Part shown: positions 1 to 12,200 of the stretch, one piece after another
Position numbering within the stretch: position 1 is the first letter of the stretch
How the letters are laid out: each line of letters opens with the position of its first letter
From: Atherinomorus stipes
Lineage: Eukaryota; Chordata; Actinopteri; Atheriniformes; Atherinidae
NCBI GenBank assembly: GCA_023101725.1
Contig: JALJCO010013434.1
Span: 1,032,501-1,096,500, forward strand
Length of the DNA stretch: 64,000 bases
Direction: 5' to 3'
The notes under the pieces: generated by a model
Seen by the model: the letters and a program-made list of their open reading frames with translations, nothing else
The model's database searches: none
What the model was told of the DNA's origin: nothing
Position numbers and translations under genes: made by a program

Positions 1-862
1 AAAATGTAGCTCGCAGGATACAGAAATTCTAAATTTGCTCAATGCAATTTAAAGTATCACCCTCCACTTCCATCTTCTCCTCGGAATATGGTCTCTTCTG
101 TCACCAAAAGCATTATCTGGACAAACTGATTAATCCAGGTGTGCCTGACCTCAGTAACCACAAAGTCAATGGCCAGACACACCTGGATCAATCAATTTGT
201 CCAGTAATGAAAGACAGGAAGCAAAGAGCTACCTTATGTTCAAGAAGTAGTGAAGTTGTGCATAAAACCCATAGTTTAAAAACTATGTGTGATATCATAA
301 AGGTTACGTTAACTCTGTATGTACAGTAGTCTTTTAAAACAATAAAACAGAAGGCATGTCATTTTTAGATTAAGTCAGATTTTACAGAGGTTAGGCTCAT
401 TTTTCCACTTTGTAAGATATTCTTTTTGTTATTCTTCTTCATGTTCTAACTCTCGCAATTTAATTCCACAAACCCAAAAGAAGAATGTGAAAATGAGGCT
501 CGACAGTATGAGCACAATCTATTCAACTGAAGATCAAATAATGGCCCCCACTTGTATGTTCCTGCGGAGGCTCCGCCATATTAAGGGCCGTCTCAAACAA
601 CGGAGGGCGAGTGGACTCGATTAGTGAGTCTGCACTGTTGCAGACTGGTAAGAATTTTGCAGAGGATGCAACGGCTATATGGAGGAGGAAACAGCCGTGT
701 CCTGCACGTTTGTCAATACTGATAGAAAATCACAAATGAAGTTATTTTAGGAAAAATAAAGTGATGACAGGTGCGCCCCAAGTATCCCTTAAACCACTGG
801 TGCTCATAGAAGAGAATGTTGGAGCAGGAAAAGAGGATTGCTTTCCTCTTATTGGCACAATA

Positions 863-897
<35 letters not shown>

Positions 898-2344
898 TTT
901 TCATTTATTCAATGTTATCTATTCCGAATAAAACATTGTTTTTCACACATGAGTGTGAGTTATTATTTCCAAACAGAATTATTTCACACAGGCGTTTTTG
1001 TGTTGCCACAGCGATGACTGCTTTCCTTCTCCAGTGGAGGGAGAGGGCATCCCATTTTCATTTATACCCTCCACCTCCACCACAGCTGTGAGTGTGACTT
1101 CATTGGGAGTGACGCTTGGTAGTGAAGGGGTAGTGTAAAGGAGGCGGTTTGGGATTGGGCCATCATGTTCAAAACATAAAAGGTTGCGATGCATTCTGGC
1201 CTGTTGAATCTTGCGTTAAAGAGAAACTGCTGTTTGTTTGTTTATAGCTAAATGTCTTCAGTGGAAATAGTAGAAGAAGCTGTTTGTTTCTGAAATCCAG
1301 TACCATATTAAACTGGCAACTTTTTCTTCATAGTTAAAACATTTTCAGATATTTAACTTTAAATAAAGCAGGACTGAAAAATCTCCTGTCCTATCTGAAA
1401 TGTAGGTCAATCAAGTAAAACCAAAAAGACCAGCAAGCAGCAGAATGGTACTGTATACCTGTTCTGGACCTGTTGGGTGGATTTTTCCTTTAGTAAACCA
1501 GCTGCAGTGTTACTGCAATTTATTCACACAGCACACAAAGAACACCACAAATACAACAAAATTTTCTTTTAACACTGCATGCATTTTGTTCTTTTACATG
1601 ATGATATGCTTATTTACAATAAATGTTTTAGGTTATTTCTTCTGTCCTAAGTAACTGAACCTGATTTTGTACGGTGGTTTGCAGAGTTGGGGAACTGTTA
1701 GAGGCAGAGGAGTTGACTGCAAAGCAGGGAAAATAGACATAGGAATCTCTGTAATGGTATTTGTTTGCCCTGGGATACATATAGCCATAGCTATTTACAG
1801 TAAATCTGGTGCTGTATCACATCTGAGCATGAAAGAGAATCTAAAAATCATTCACTTGCATAGTTGTAATGTGAAATCATGAAAATTACTCAGCCTGACC
1901 GCTGGCACACCGCGTGTATGTAATTGGTCGATTTCCATTTTCACAGCCAGGCAAAGCTTCATTTCCGAGTTTGTCACAGAGAATCTATCAGCATATTTCT
2001 GATACCGCATGTGCAGGTGCATGGGAATGGGCCAGGCTTGGGTGGAGGGTGAAATTGAGAGGCGGTAGATAAGTAGCGTGTAGTCCAGATGATGAGAGGA
2101 GCTGGGTGGTGGGGAGGGTGTGTTGCTGACAGTAGTGATTCCACTGGCCTTCCTAAGCATGTCAGAGGCTTTGTTGAGGCAGGGATATTTATTCGTCCCT
2201 GAGAAAGCAAAGACGGCTGACCCTGCACACTCCCTTCCTGCCTTTTCCTTTAGCCGTGTGTGTGTGTATGTGCTGAGTGAAGGTGAATGTGTAGCGGATT
2301 TTGTTTCGCATAAATGTTTATATCATGAAATGTGTGTGTGGCAG
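1..2344. other. PEX5L intronic sequence, 5' edge of window
   Basis: No supported exon was found. The stretch contains a (TAG)n microsatellite and a TG-rich area leading to the first visible acceptor. PEX5L has alternative N-terminal exons in other vertebrates, and one could lie here without being recognisable by eye. Confidence 0.5.
863..897. repeat. (TAG)n trinucleotide microsatellite
   Basis: About 11-12 perfect TAG units are visible. They give spurious poly-Ser and poly-Leu open frames on the two strands. Confidence 0.98.
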
Positions 2345-2440
2345 GCTCGCTTAACGAAGGAGCAGCGCTGGGGAAGTGCCCTCCTGTCCAGACATCAGTC
2401 ACTGGAGGAGGAGTTTGAGCGAGCCAAGGCTGCTGTTGAG
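2345..2440 (+). CDS. pex5l: PEX5L exon A (first in window)
   Basis: The 96-nt exon (32 codons) reads [18 protein letters not shown] and then an acidic/charged helix ending AAVE. It has a 'ggcag' acceptor and a strong 'gtaagt' donor. It lies upstream of the TPR domain in the N-terminal half. The acceptor is preceded by a TG-rich rather than pyrimidine-rich stretch (2256-2342). Confidence 0.9.
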
Positions 2441-3257
2441 GTAAGTTGAGTGAACTCAATAAGTGCAATTCATATTTTTTTAAAAAGGCACTGCTGGTTT
2501 TTACTGAGGCTGAACAGAACAAATCAAATAGGTTTTTCATTTTCTACCAACTGGAGTATTTTTTTTATTTGTGTGATGTTGAAGTCCTTGTCAAAAAATA
2601 GTTTTGAATATGTGTGTGAAGTTGTGGTAGCTAGAAAGTGCATCAAACAGATGACTGAGATCCAAACCACATGATCAAAACACAACGATTTGTGTTCAGT
2701 TTTCAATTACCTTTAGTTAGTTAGATGGAAAATAGAAGTTCTCCATCCAACCCACAAATAGATCCACTGACATGTTAATGATGTTGACTCGTATTGAGCA
2801 TTCAGAACATGGAAATCCTGAGTTTATTCAGGATTTTTCCTTTTTTATTAAACCATCGTCATTCAGCAGCAGAACTATTTCAAAACTTCCCTTTAATATC
2901 TTTAAAAAAATCAAGAATTTGGTCAAAATCTTTCAATTTATTTAGGGTTTTATGAAATTATTACCAAGCCAAACAAACACAAAATTAATGAATGAATGCA
3001 TTTGAACCTAATTATTTATTAGTCCCGTTGCCATGACATAGATGTGTGTCATATCATATTTTGTATATGTATGCAAAATTGCCTGCAGTACTGTATTTGT
3101 TAAAGATCCCACTTATTACACTTTTTTTTATTATCTAATATAGTGAACATTTTCATAAAGAAATCAAATTTATTGGAGAAAGAAAAAAACAAATCTCTTG
3201 AGCCAGGTAGAAATATTTAAATAAAGAGATGCAATAAAGTGAAGATTCTTCAAATCG

Positions 3258-3293
<36 letters not shown>

Positions 3294-6200
3294 AAATATA
3301 ACATTTCCAGTATCATTGTTTATTTAATCTCTGAAATCTGAATCCCCCTCGGAAGAGTTTTCTATTTTTGTCTGCTTTTTTTTTTTTTTTTCTCCTCCAA
3401 ATAATCACTTTTGTGCTTCTTACGTTGTATTTAGACCCGTGGAACAAGCTGACAGTTTAATCATGTGTGCTAAATGCACATATTCAAGTTCATGAGATAG
3501 CTGACCCAGAAAAGTATTCACGACTCTGCGCTGGCTAACAATAGGAAGGTAAATAGGTCAGTCATCTTGCAGCCAGACATATCAGATGTCACAGGCGACA
3601 GCAAAGTTACAGTAATGAGAGATAGATTCATTCATCTGTGTATTGACACACTAAATCTGTTGAGTTGTGAAATATGTCTGATGCTCTTTCACTATCAGGA
3701 GCACAATAGGTTCTGCCATGATGAAAACAGAAGAATTACCCGGGTAACTTGCTTGTCAGGGAGAGAATCAGCTTTTGTTCCTTTTTGGCTCAAAGTGCTT
3801 TCATCACCTTTTCTTCCTCAAAGTCACTGTTCATTTTTTAATCCAATAATGAGATGGGAAGAAAGAAATGAGATTTTCTATCACAACTTTAATGAGTTTT
3901 CCTTCCTATGAAGTACGTTTGGACACTTTTGTCTTTTAGTTTGAAGGGTCCAAAAAAACTGAGTTTCTGTGCTGAGTGTGGGTTAAAAAAAAAAAAAAAA
4001 AGACAAGCAGTAAAGTTGTTTATTTTTTCCATTAAAGAAAACCACTCAACTTCTCCATAGATCTCTCTCTTCCAAAAGAAGGAGTGACCCCTATGAACTA
4101 TTGGGTTACATCAGCTTTTCTCAGGGTTACAATGTAGACAAAGCTGTGTGTAATGGTCAATAAATAATGTACAAGGGGACAGAAAACTGTAAGAAAGTGA
4201 GAGGAGCAGCTTCTGTGGAGTGGACCAGCACATTTGGGGATCATTCAAATTTAGCAGTGATGTCACATCTTATTTGAGCCAAAAGCTGCATCCACCCAAA
4301 TAGCCCCAGTCTGACCTGAAGGGCAGGTGAGTGATGAGATTCTGAGACCCTCCTGGACAAGCGCCTCAGCATGGCGCATCGATCGGTAATAGTATCTTTC
4401 CATCTCGGTTGGACAGCCTGACTCCCAGTTTCCACTCTGGACCAGCTCAGGTACAAGTGGTCAGTCATTTTGGCTTAAATTGTCAATGTCAAACCCCTAA
4501 ATCACATAATTCCCATTTAAGAAGCAGTGCATATGCGTGCCCTTTCATACTTAAAAAGAAAATGAAGGTAGACACAGCACAGAGAGCATTAAATCCGCTC
4601 ACAGCCTCTCTTCCAATTCATTAGATTAGATGAGGCAGACAAATGTAAGGAAATTAAAGCCCAGAAAGGAGCAGTCAAAGAATAATATCCCCTTTACAAA
4701 GCTGGTACTGATAAGAGACTGTAAGTTTTAGGCTTTTACACATAAAAATCCTTGAAAAGGAAGAGTGAAAAGGCAGCGATCCAAAAGACAGAGCTTTGTA
4801 TTAATTAAAAAAAACTGGATAAAAGAAGATATTTAAGGTAGGTAAATGACTGTGCATGTCAAATAAAGACATCGACAATTAATCCAAGCTGCTGACAGTG
4901 TAATACTTTCATTAAATGGCAAACCACTGGAACAGCTGGAGGCTAAACAGGGACTTTAGGGAACATTTCTTTGGCTGAGAGGCTTGAGAAAGCGCTCCCA
5001 TGGTGGGGATAAAGATGAGATGAAGGTGACTGTGAGGCCTGTTTGATTAAAATAGCAGCAGGAGAAAATCATTTTTAACTTCTGAAATGTTGTCTGAATT
5101 AGTCTCAGTGCAGTTAGAGAGTGCAGGGGCAGTGCAGTTGGAAACTAGTGAGGGATGCAGTTTTGTGATCAAAAGGTCAGTGGTTTTAATCTGCAGGGCC
5201 TTTGGAGAAAGTAAATGAATGATGCCTTCAGCTCCCTAAGAAACTTGCATCAGAGTGCACTTAAGCAGAGCACTGAAGCCCGCCAGAAGCATGGGGGTGC
5301 AAAGGGCTTAACGAAGCATTCAGTGTGTCTGAATTTGCAAATACTTGAATTAACCAAGACAGAAAATTAATTAAATGCAAAGTAATACCAAATAAAAATA
5401 AAGATGCATAAACAGCAAAAGAAAACATGCCACACAAAACAAATACACTGACTCAGGACTGTAATGGTAGGATATATGAAAGTCTTTTGCTTTACAATTA
5501 TTTTGAATTTGCAGAATTACAGTCCTGACTAAATGCTTTGGTTGTGACTCAGATTTTCTCTTTAACTAACTTTGCTTTTCCAGAATTTTTTTTTTTATGA
5601 TAAAAAAGAAAACGTGCTATTTGTAGTGTTAACCCTTCTTCTTTTGAACTTCTGCAGTTCACGCAGTCAAACTGAAAATTGTTTCTGAGTCAGTCCTGAC
5701 TGATGGTGATCCATTTTGCGTTATCGATGCCTTGATCCCATTTGTGGGTCTCTGTACACTTTTGAGAATAAGCCACAAGTTCTTGAAAATTGCCATGTAA
5801 TTGTAAGCTCTTTGGTTATCACTTTGACCTTTTGACCTCACACTCAAAGATGCAAAGTTCGTCACCAAGGTGCTTCTGGGTTGTTGGAAGATGTTGCTCT
5901 TGGAGAGCATTCGATGCTGTCCCTTATCCGTGGCAGAGTTTGGTTTTGGGCAAAACTGTAAGCAACCCCACTCTCTTAGATGAAAAGTAACCTCTAATAT
6001 ATTTCATCTCAGGTAGAGGTGGGCAAAGTAAAATGGCAATGTTGCAACTATTGAGTAAATATTGTCAGAGCAATGTTTCAAGTCATCTGCATGTCTTTTT
6101 CTTGTTTGGCTTCTCATTTTCTCCTAGTGTCCCTCTCATAGTACGCAGCATATCCATCTTCATCAGCTCATCCAGAAAACTCCTGCACACATGTGTGTTG

Positions 6201-9200
6201 TTGTGTTAGGACAGGCAGGAAGCATGACAGGCAACTTGGTTCAGAAGGAAGACAGCAGTGGATCTACCATCCGGTGGTTGTTTTGGTTTTACAAGAAAAT
6301 GTTAAAGGAGTCGTATCATGAAAAATGGACTTTTAAGAGCTATACAGCATGTTATTGTGTTATTTCCTCATAAAAAACATGCCATTTAAAGGAACTTGAG
6401 CCAGGAATTTAAAAAAAAACCAAACATGCATGTCCATTTTTTTTTAGGTGATGAAGTACCAAATACCAAAAAGAACGTTTCCACCCATGTTTCTCTCCAT
6501 TACCTTGAACAGGCTGTGTGCTGCAAAATGCGCTGCAATTCGGTGTCCGAATTTCCCGCGCCGCCCTGCGGACGTGACGTCAAATGACCTACATCCGCTG
6601 TTTTGATGCAGGAAATAGACGGTTGCGTTAAATTCAAACACTGTAAAGGCCTTTTCACACCAGGACCAATGAGAATAAACGGCACGAAATTGTGAATAAT
6701 TCGGGGGAGAATTTGTCTATACACGCCTGCTCCGACACGAAATTACGAAGATGCAAAAACAAACTGGCATTTGTTATTCCAGAGGAACGTGAGCACATGC
6801 AGCAGTGACGGAGGGAGAGACGGCTGCAGGGAAACTCCTGGATGCTGAAAACAGCTGATCTCACCGTGGAGATGCCAAATGGGGATTTTAAATAGAACAC
6901 ATAGCTAATAACCTCAAATGGCTACAAAATGTAGGGAAAACACTGCTACTTCAGCTGTGACACCCCCCAACCCCCGTTTGCCAAACAAAAGCGCTGCGAC
7001 ACATAACACCTGAGCCATAATGATGCAGTAACAGCGACCAAGCAACACGTCTCTCTTTTTCCTTTCTCTTTTTGCTTGCGACCAGCTCTGTGACGGTCAG
7101 AGTGCCTTCTCTGATTGGTGGATTGTGTATGTCGGATGCGAATATTAAGAAAATCGACCTCAGTTCGAAAAAATAAACGTCGCAAAATCGCAAGACAGAA
7201 TTTTGTCACTGATGTGAACGCTTCCGTTGACTTGATATTAATTTGATTCAAGCTTTTGCCGTGCGAATATTTCGGACAAAATATTCGGAGTAGGTGTGTA
7301 AAGGTCTTAAGCGATAGTTATGGATTTTTCTGCCGTCAGAAATCGATCTAGATCAACTGAAAGACACTAAAAAGTATAACTATGAAGAAAAAGCTTAGTA
7401 AACAACATTATAGCTTTCTAGCTCTGCCATGCGGACGTGACGTCAAATGAAGCTACACCCGCAGTTTTGATACAGGAAGAAGCCGGTCGCGGTAAATTCA
7501 AACACTGTAAGCAATAGTTATGGATTCTTCTGCCGTCAGAAATTGATCCAGATCAACTGAAAGACACTAAAAAGTGTAACTAGGGAGAAAAAGGTGAGTA
7601 GACAACATTATAGCTTCAGTTTGTGCACGCTCCCGTGACGGCTTGGCTCGTGGCTGCAGTTACCTGAAGCGCCAGTTACGGCAGTCGCGAGTTTCATTTC
7701 TTAATCTTGCCTCAAGTCCCTTTAAGTTGTTTTTTTCTTCATTTGAGCATATTTGAGTAATATATACTGAATGATTATTTAGGCCAAGCTCTAGCTTCCT
7801 TAACATGACTGACCACCGGTGTATGTAACGAGGTGGCACCAATCATGAAGTTACAAATATGCATGCGCAGCATCGTAGCAAGACGCCCTCTTTGTTCAAC
7901 AGTAGGGCTGCACGATTCTGGGAAAAATTTGAATCACGATTTTTTTTTTTTGCTTAAGATTGAGATCGCGATTCTCTGTCATGATTTTTTTTTTCCCCAA
8001 AACACTTTATTGCAAAAATAAACTTTAACAAAAAAAACAAAAAAAACCTATTCAAAAGGTAGTTCAAAATAAAGCATGTGTTTGCGCAAGAGCTTTGTTG
8101 GAGAACTTCTTTGGCAGATGCATAGTTGTAGTTCTTTACCATTCGTTCGGGGGTGGCGAGGCAACGGCAGTGCTGCATTTGAGAGCACTTGAAAAAAAAT
8201 CTGTGAAGAATGAAAACTTTTATTTGTGATGCAGTTCATGATTAAAAATGCTTCAGAATCATTGAGGATAGAAAGGAGATCACTCAGCGAAGTGGACAGT
8301 GCATAGACTGTTAGGAGAGAGGAGGGGGGGAGGCTGTTTACTTGATAGTGTGCTCTAATTGGAGAAAATGAATTACGTAGAATGATAGAACTACGTAGAA
8401 TGATAAGCTGCTGTGTGATTCAACCGTTTCTGAGCAGAGAGACAAAGCTGACAGACCATAAACAGGAACTTTGATTCTCACTCTGGACATTCACATGGCC
8501 TCATCAGTGTACAACAGATGATATTATACCCCAAAAACCCCAGAAAAGTGAAATTTGGTGTCATGGCACCTTTAATAATGTGGTGCATAGTTCTTTAAGG
8601 TGAAATGCCCATTTCCCATCATGCAAGAACATTTTTCATGCAAAGCAATGATGACTGTACAGGTTTATTTAAAAGTAACAAAAGCTGACAGAGGATGACC
8701 GTGATTTCAACTCTCAGTTGCTGTCATGTGATTCCAGCTGACTTCTAGTCACTCAAATTTTTCCCTGTGCTGATATGACCCCAAAAAGATGTTGGCTGAC
8801 AATTAAATGTCAGACCCAAAAAACAAAATAAAACTGGCATTTAGAGATAAAGTCAGCATTCATACTAAAACTTGAGTCACTGCCAAACCTTTGGCCAGGA
8901 GTGTGTATGGTGCAGTTTGATCATTTTGTTGGGTCTGTTTAATTTTTTCAATCCTCAATTATTTAAAATCTGGTACAGACAGGAATACAAGTAGAAGTAA
9001 ACCTTGTTGCTACTGCAGCTTTAAAGGGACACTGTGTAATCGGGAGCAGCTCCCTCGTACTTTTCATGCTGCATTCGCGTGAAACCGGGCGACCGACGAC
9101 AGCCGATGCATGTAAAGTTATCACCAGTCTCTATGTGAAGACGTGGTCCGTCAGTTACAGTGACATCAGTCCACATCTGATTTGTTGTCATGGCGATGTC

Positions 9201-12200
9201 GTAAGGTTTTCCCTGACCCATGTTTTACCGTCTTTCGCTCGGCTTTATTGATTAAAATGACATCTGGTTTGTTACCAACGGCCGACTGCACGTGAACACA
9301 GCATCAGTGAGACGCTAGTCTCTCCCCACTGCAGCGCGGTGACTTTTCAAAGGCATTACCTCGAACTGAGCTGAAAACTCCGGTGTGTCCGGTGAATTTC
9401 TGTGTTTTCCTGCTGTCACGCTTCTCCCGAACGCAAAAACATGGCAATACGACATGGCAGCCTTCACCGAGCCGCCCCGCTCGATGTGTAAATGAATGAT
9501 ACGAACGGCAAATTTAGAACTTAGAGGAGCACTTCATTTTGTTAATGGGAGTGATTACTGAATAATGAAAAAATACTTTTGAACCAAATAATCAGTTTTT
9601 GTGAATAAAACACAGGAGAACTTACACAATATCCCTTTAACTTTGACTGTTGTTGTGATTAATGTGCATTACATTCACTCTTCACTGCAGTTGCTTTGGC
9701 ATCATCAGAAAAATACAAGCAGTTCCCTGCCTCCAGTATATATGTTGATTTCAAAGACTGGATAGAAGGTAATAACATTAAATGCCAAAATGCATTCATA
9801 GCACTTTGTCCACAATAATTTACTTTGTTCGTCTGTGAGAGACATTATCGGGACTCCATCTTCCTATTTTGGTCTCACCAACCAAGGCCTTGGCCTGCTC
9901 AGCACAGCAGTGGGCGGCTCATTAACATTAAAAGGCCAGGTCAGCCCTGCTCTGGAGATGAAACAGGTCTCTCTTTTTTATATTATCATTATTATCTGAT
10001 GGTGTCACAGGAGTGTCACAAATAAATAATGACACACTTAAATAAAAACCCTCCGGGCAAAGTGGTCAAGTCACCCAATCCATGCACTTGTTTCCCTCCA
10101 AAGACTTCATGCCAATGCAACTCAAAATAAGGAAACAAATACAGTGTTGTTAGATTATGTTAAAGCAACATTTCCATCTTTATATTTAGGATGTGTTAAA
10201 TCACATGAAGTCAGGTTTAATTCATTAATACAAGCCAAAATTAAAATACATATTCACCATTTCAGGGGAACTTGATCCAAAGGAAATCCATACCTGATCA
10301 TCAATCAGTTTTCTTCCCTTTCCTAGACCTACAGTGTAATTAACAACAAACACAGACGTATTATGGATTCTTTCTCCATTGCTAAATTCAACTAAGGTCC
10401 ATAGAATGACGACTCTTCATTAAGTCTCCAGTAGGTTGTAGCAGCTTCTCTCACATTCAGTCAAAATAATCACATAAGTGCTCACAGTTTCTGGACAAAG
10501 CTTTTGATGCCAATTAATTCCCAGCATATTCCACTTTAGCAGAGGCTGCTGAAGTGCAATGTGTTCTACTTTAAAGAAATAGTACACCCACAGAATGATG
10601 TGCCTTCATTTTATACTCACCCTCATGCTGAGCAAGACTCTGGAGCACTTTTTTAATATCTCAAATGCAGCCAGAGATCAGAGAGGTTTTCCGTTATCCA
10701 CTAACTTGGAGTTCACCAGTGCTTGAAACAAAAAGATCCATACAAGTCTAAACTTGGCAATGTTCCTCCATACTGCTTGTCCAATGTAATCCAAGTGTCT
10801 TAAGTGGGTAGCGTCCAAAATAAACTCAAAATGACATCATTTAGTATATTTTTATAGCCTAAACAGTAATACATCTTACCTCCGCAAGTTCACGACACTA
10901 CAAAGCTGCAGCAGACAAGATCGCTCTCTTTTATTTCTTTCTTTCATTCTTTCTTTCTTTTTTCAATAGCCAAACCCACTTGTGTTTGTCTCAGTTTGTC
11001 CGCAGCTTGTTCACTCTTAGAAGAATGTAAACAGCAAATTTCTTCTTCTACGCTTCCATTATTGGCAGAGTAGGCGTTGAATGCCGCTGCTTCCGTTGTG
11101 TCGTGAACTCGGATGGGCGCGCTTATGATCCTTTTTGTTTCAAGCACCAGTGAACTCAATTATATGAAAGTTGGGGGATAACGGAAAACCTCTTCAATCT
11201 CCAGCTGCATTTGAGATATTAAAAAAGCGCTCCAGTCTTGCTCAGCATGAAGGTGAGTAGAAAATGAATGCACATCATTCTGTGGGTGTACTATTCCCTT
11301 AAAGATGGTTCCTGAGAATTTTTCTCATGGCTGGCTATGAAAAAGAGAACAACTTAATATGTGTAGCTGCAAGAATTATGTTGTTGTAACATTTCACATC
11401 TATGTTTTTCATCCAGTATATCAATCACTCAAACCAATCGCTACATGTGCACAATTTTAAACAAAGCAAGCATAGGCCCAGTAAGATGAAAAAAAATGTC
11501 TGGTTTTGGTTCCAAAGATGTCACCTCAACTATTTGAAATCTTGTTAAAGCTAGATTTTTTTAGATACTGTACAGAGACTATAACTAAGTTGCCATGAAT
11601 TGAGAGGTTTCATTTTACTTTCAGTGAATTTGTCTCCTCAGTCCAGCTGACTAAGAAACACAAATTGCAATCTAATTTTGTTTCTTGAAAAGTAAATAGG
11701 TCAGTTTGTTTAAGTCACTATGAACCCCCACTCCACCTCCAAACCCCAGTTCATTTTCGAGTAGCAGAAGCATGATTCATTTCAGAGGAGCTGAAATAAG
11801 AGTCGTAGTTCCCTCCAGATACACAGGATTTAAATTAACTTGCGTTATCTTGGCCTTGTTTCTCATAATTAATCTGCCAATCCCGATGACAAAAATACAC
11901 TTTGCAGCGCTATAAAGAAATATGCATTTCTTGTAAATTATAAACACAGTTGCGTGTGCTGCATTTTCATTTGGCAAGCAATTTGTTGTCATCCTGTGGT
12001 GTGATTAGGGGTTAAGTGATTACCATTCTAAATGGGGTTTCACACCATAAACATTTGTCACAAGTAATGAGATAATGAACCAAGTGCAAACACAGGTCCA
12101 CAGTACGGTGAGAAATAATGAAAGTCATCAGCTTGACATTATGTAAATCAGGGGTGCCCAAGACCAGTCCTGGAGAGCTACTATCCTGCACATTTTGGTT

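Larger units (their letters stand above)
6302..8575. mobile_element. TTAA-flanked composite element, about 2.27 kb
   Basis: TTAA occurs at both borders (6302-6305 and 8572-8575). The inner ends begin AGGAGTCGTATCATG on the left and, on the reverse complement, AGGTGCCATGACACC on the right, an imperfect inverted match. TTAA duplication suggests a piggyBac-like mechanism. The interior is chimeric: a 195-bp tandem duplication, a nested TAA-flanked element and a hAT-like 'gggctgcacgatt' piece near 7905. No transposase is visible. Confidence 0.5.

Noticed and set aside
816..1091. Open frame with poly-Ser (and poly-Leu on the other strand)
   Set aside because: It is produced by the (TAG)n microsatellite and has no other coding evidence.
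3567..3911. 114-codon open frame
   Set aside because: It lies in the middle of a PEX5L intron with no recognisable domain, splice sites or codon bias, and is the length expected by chance.
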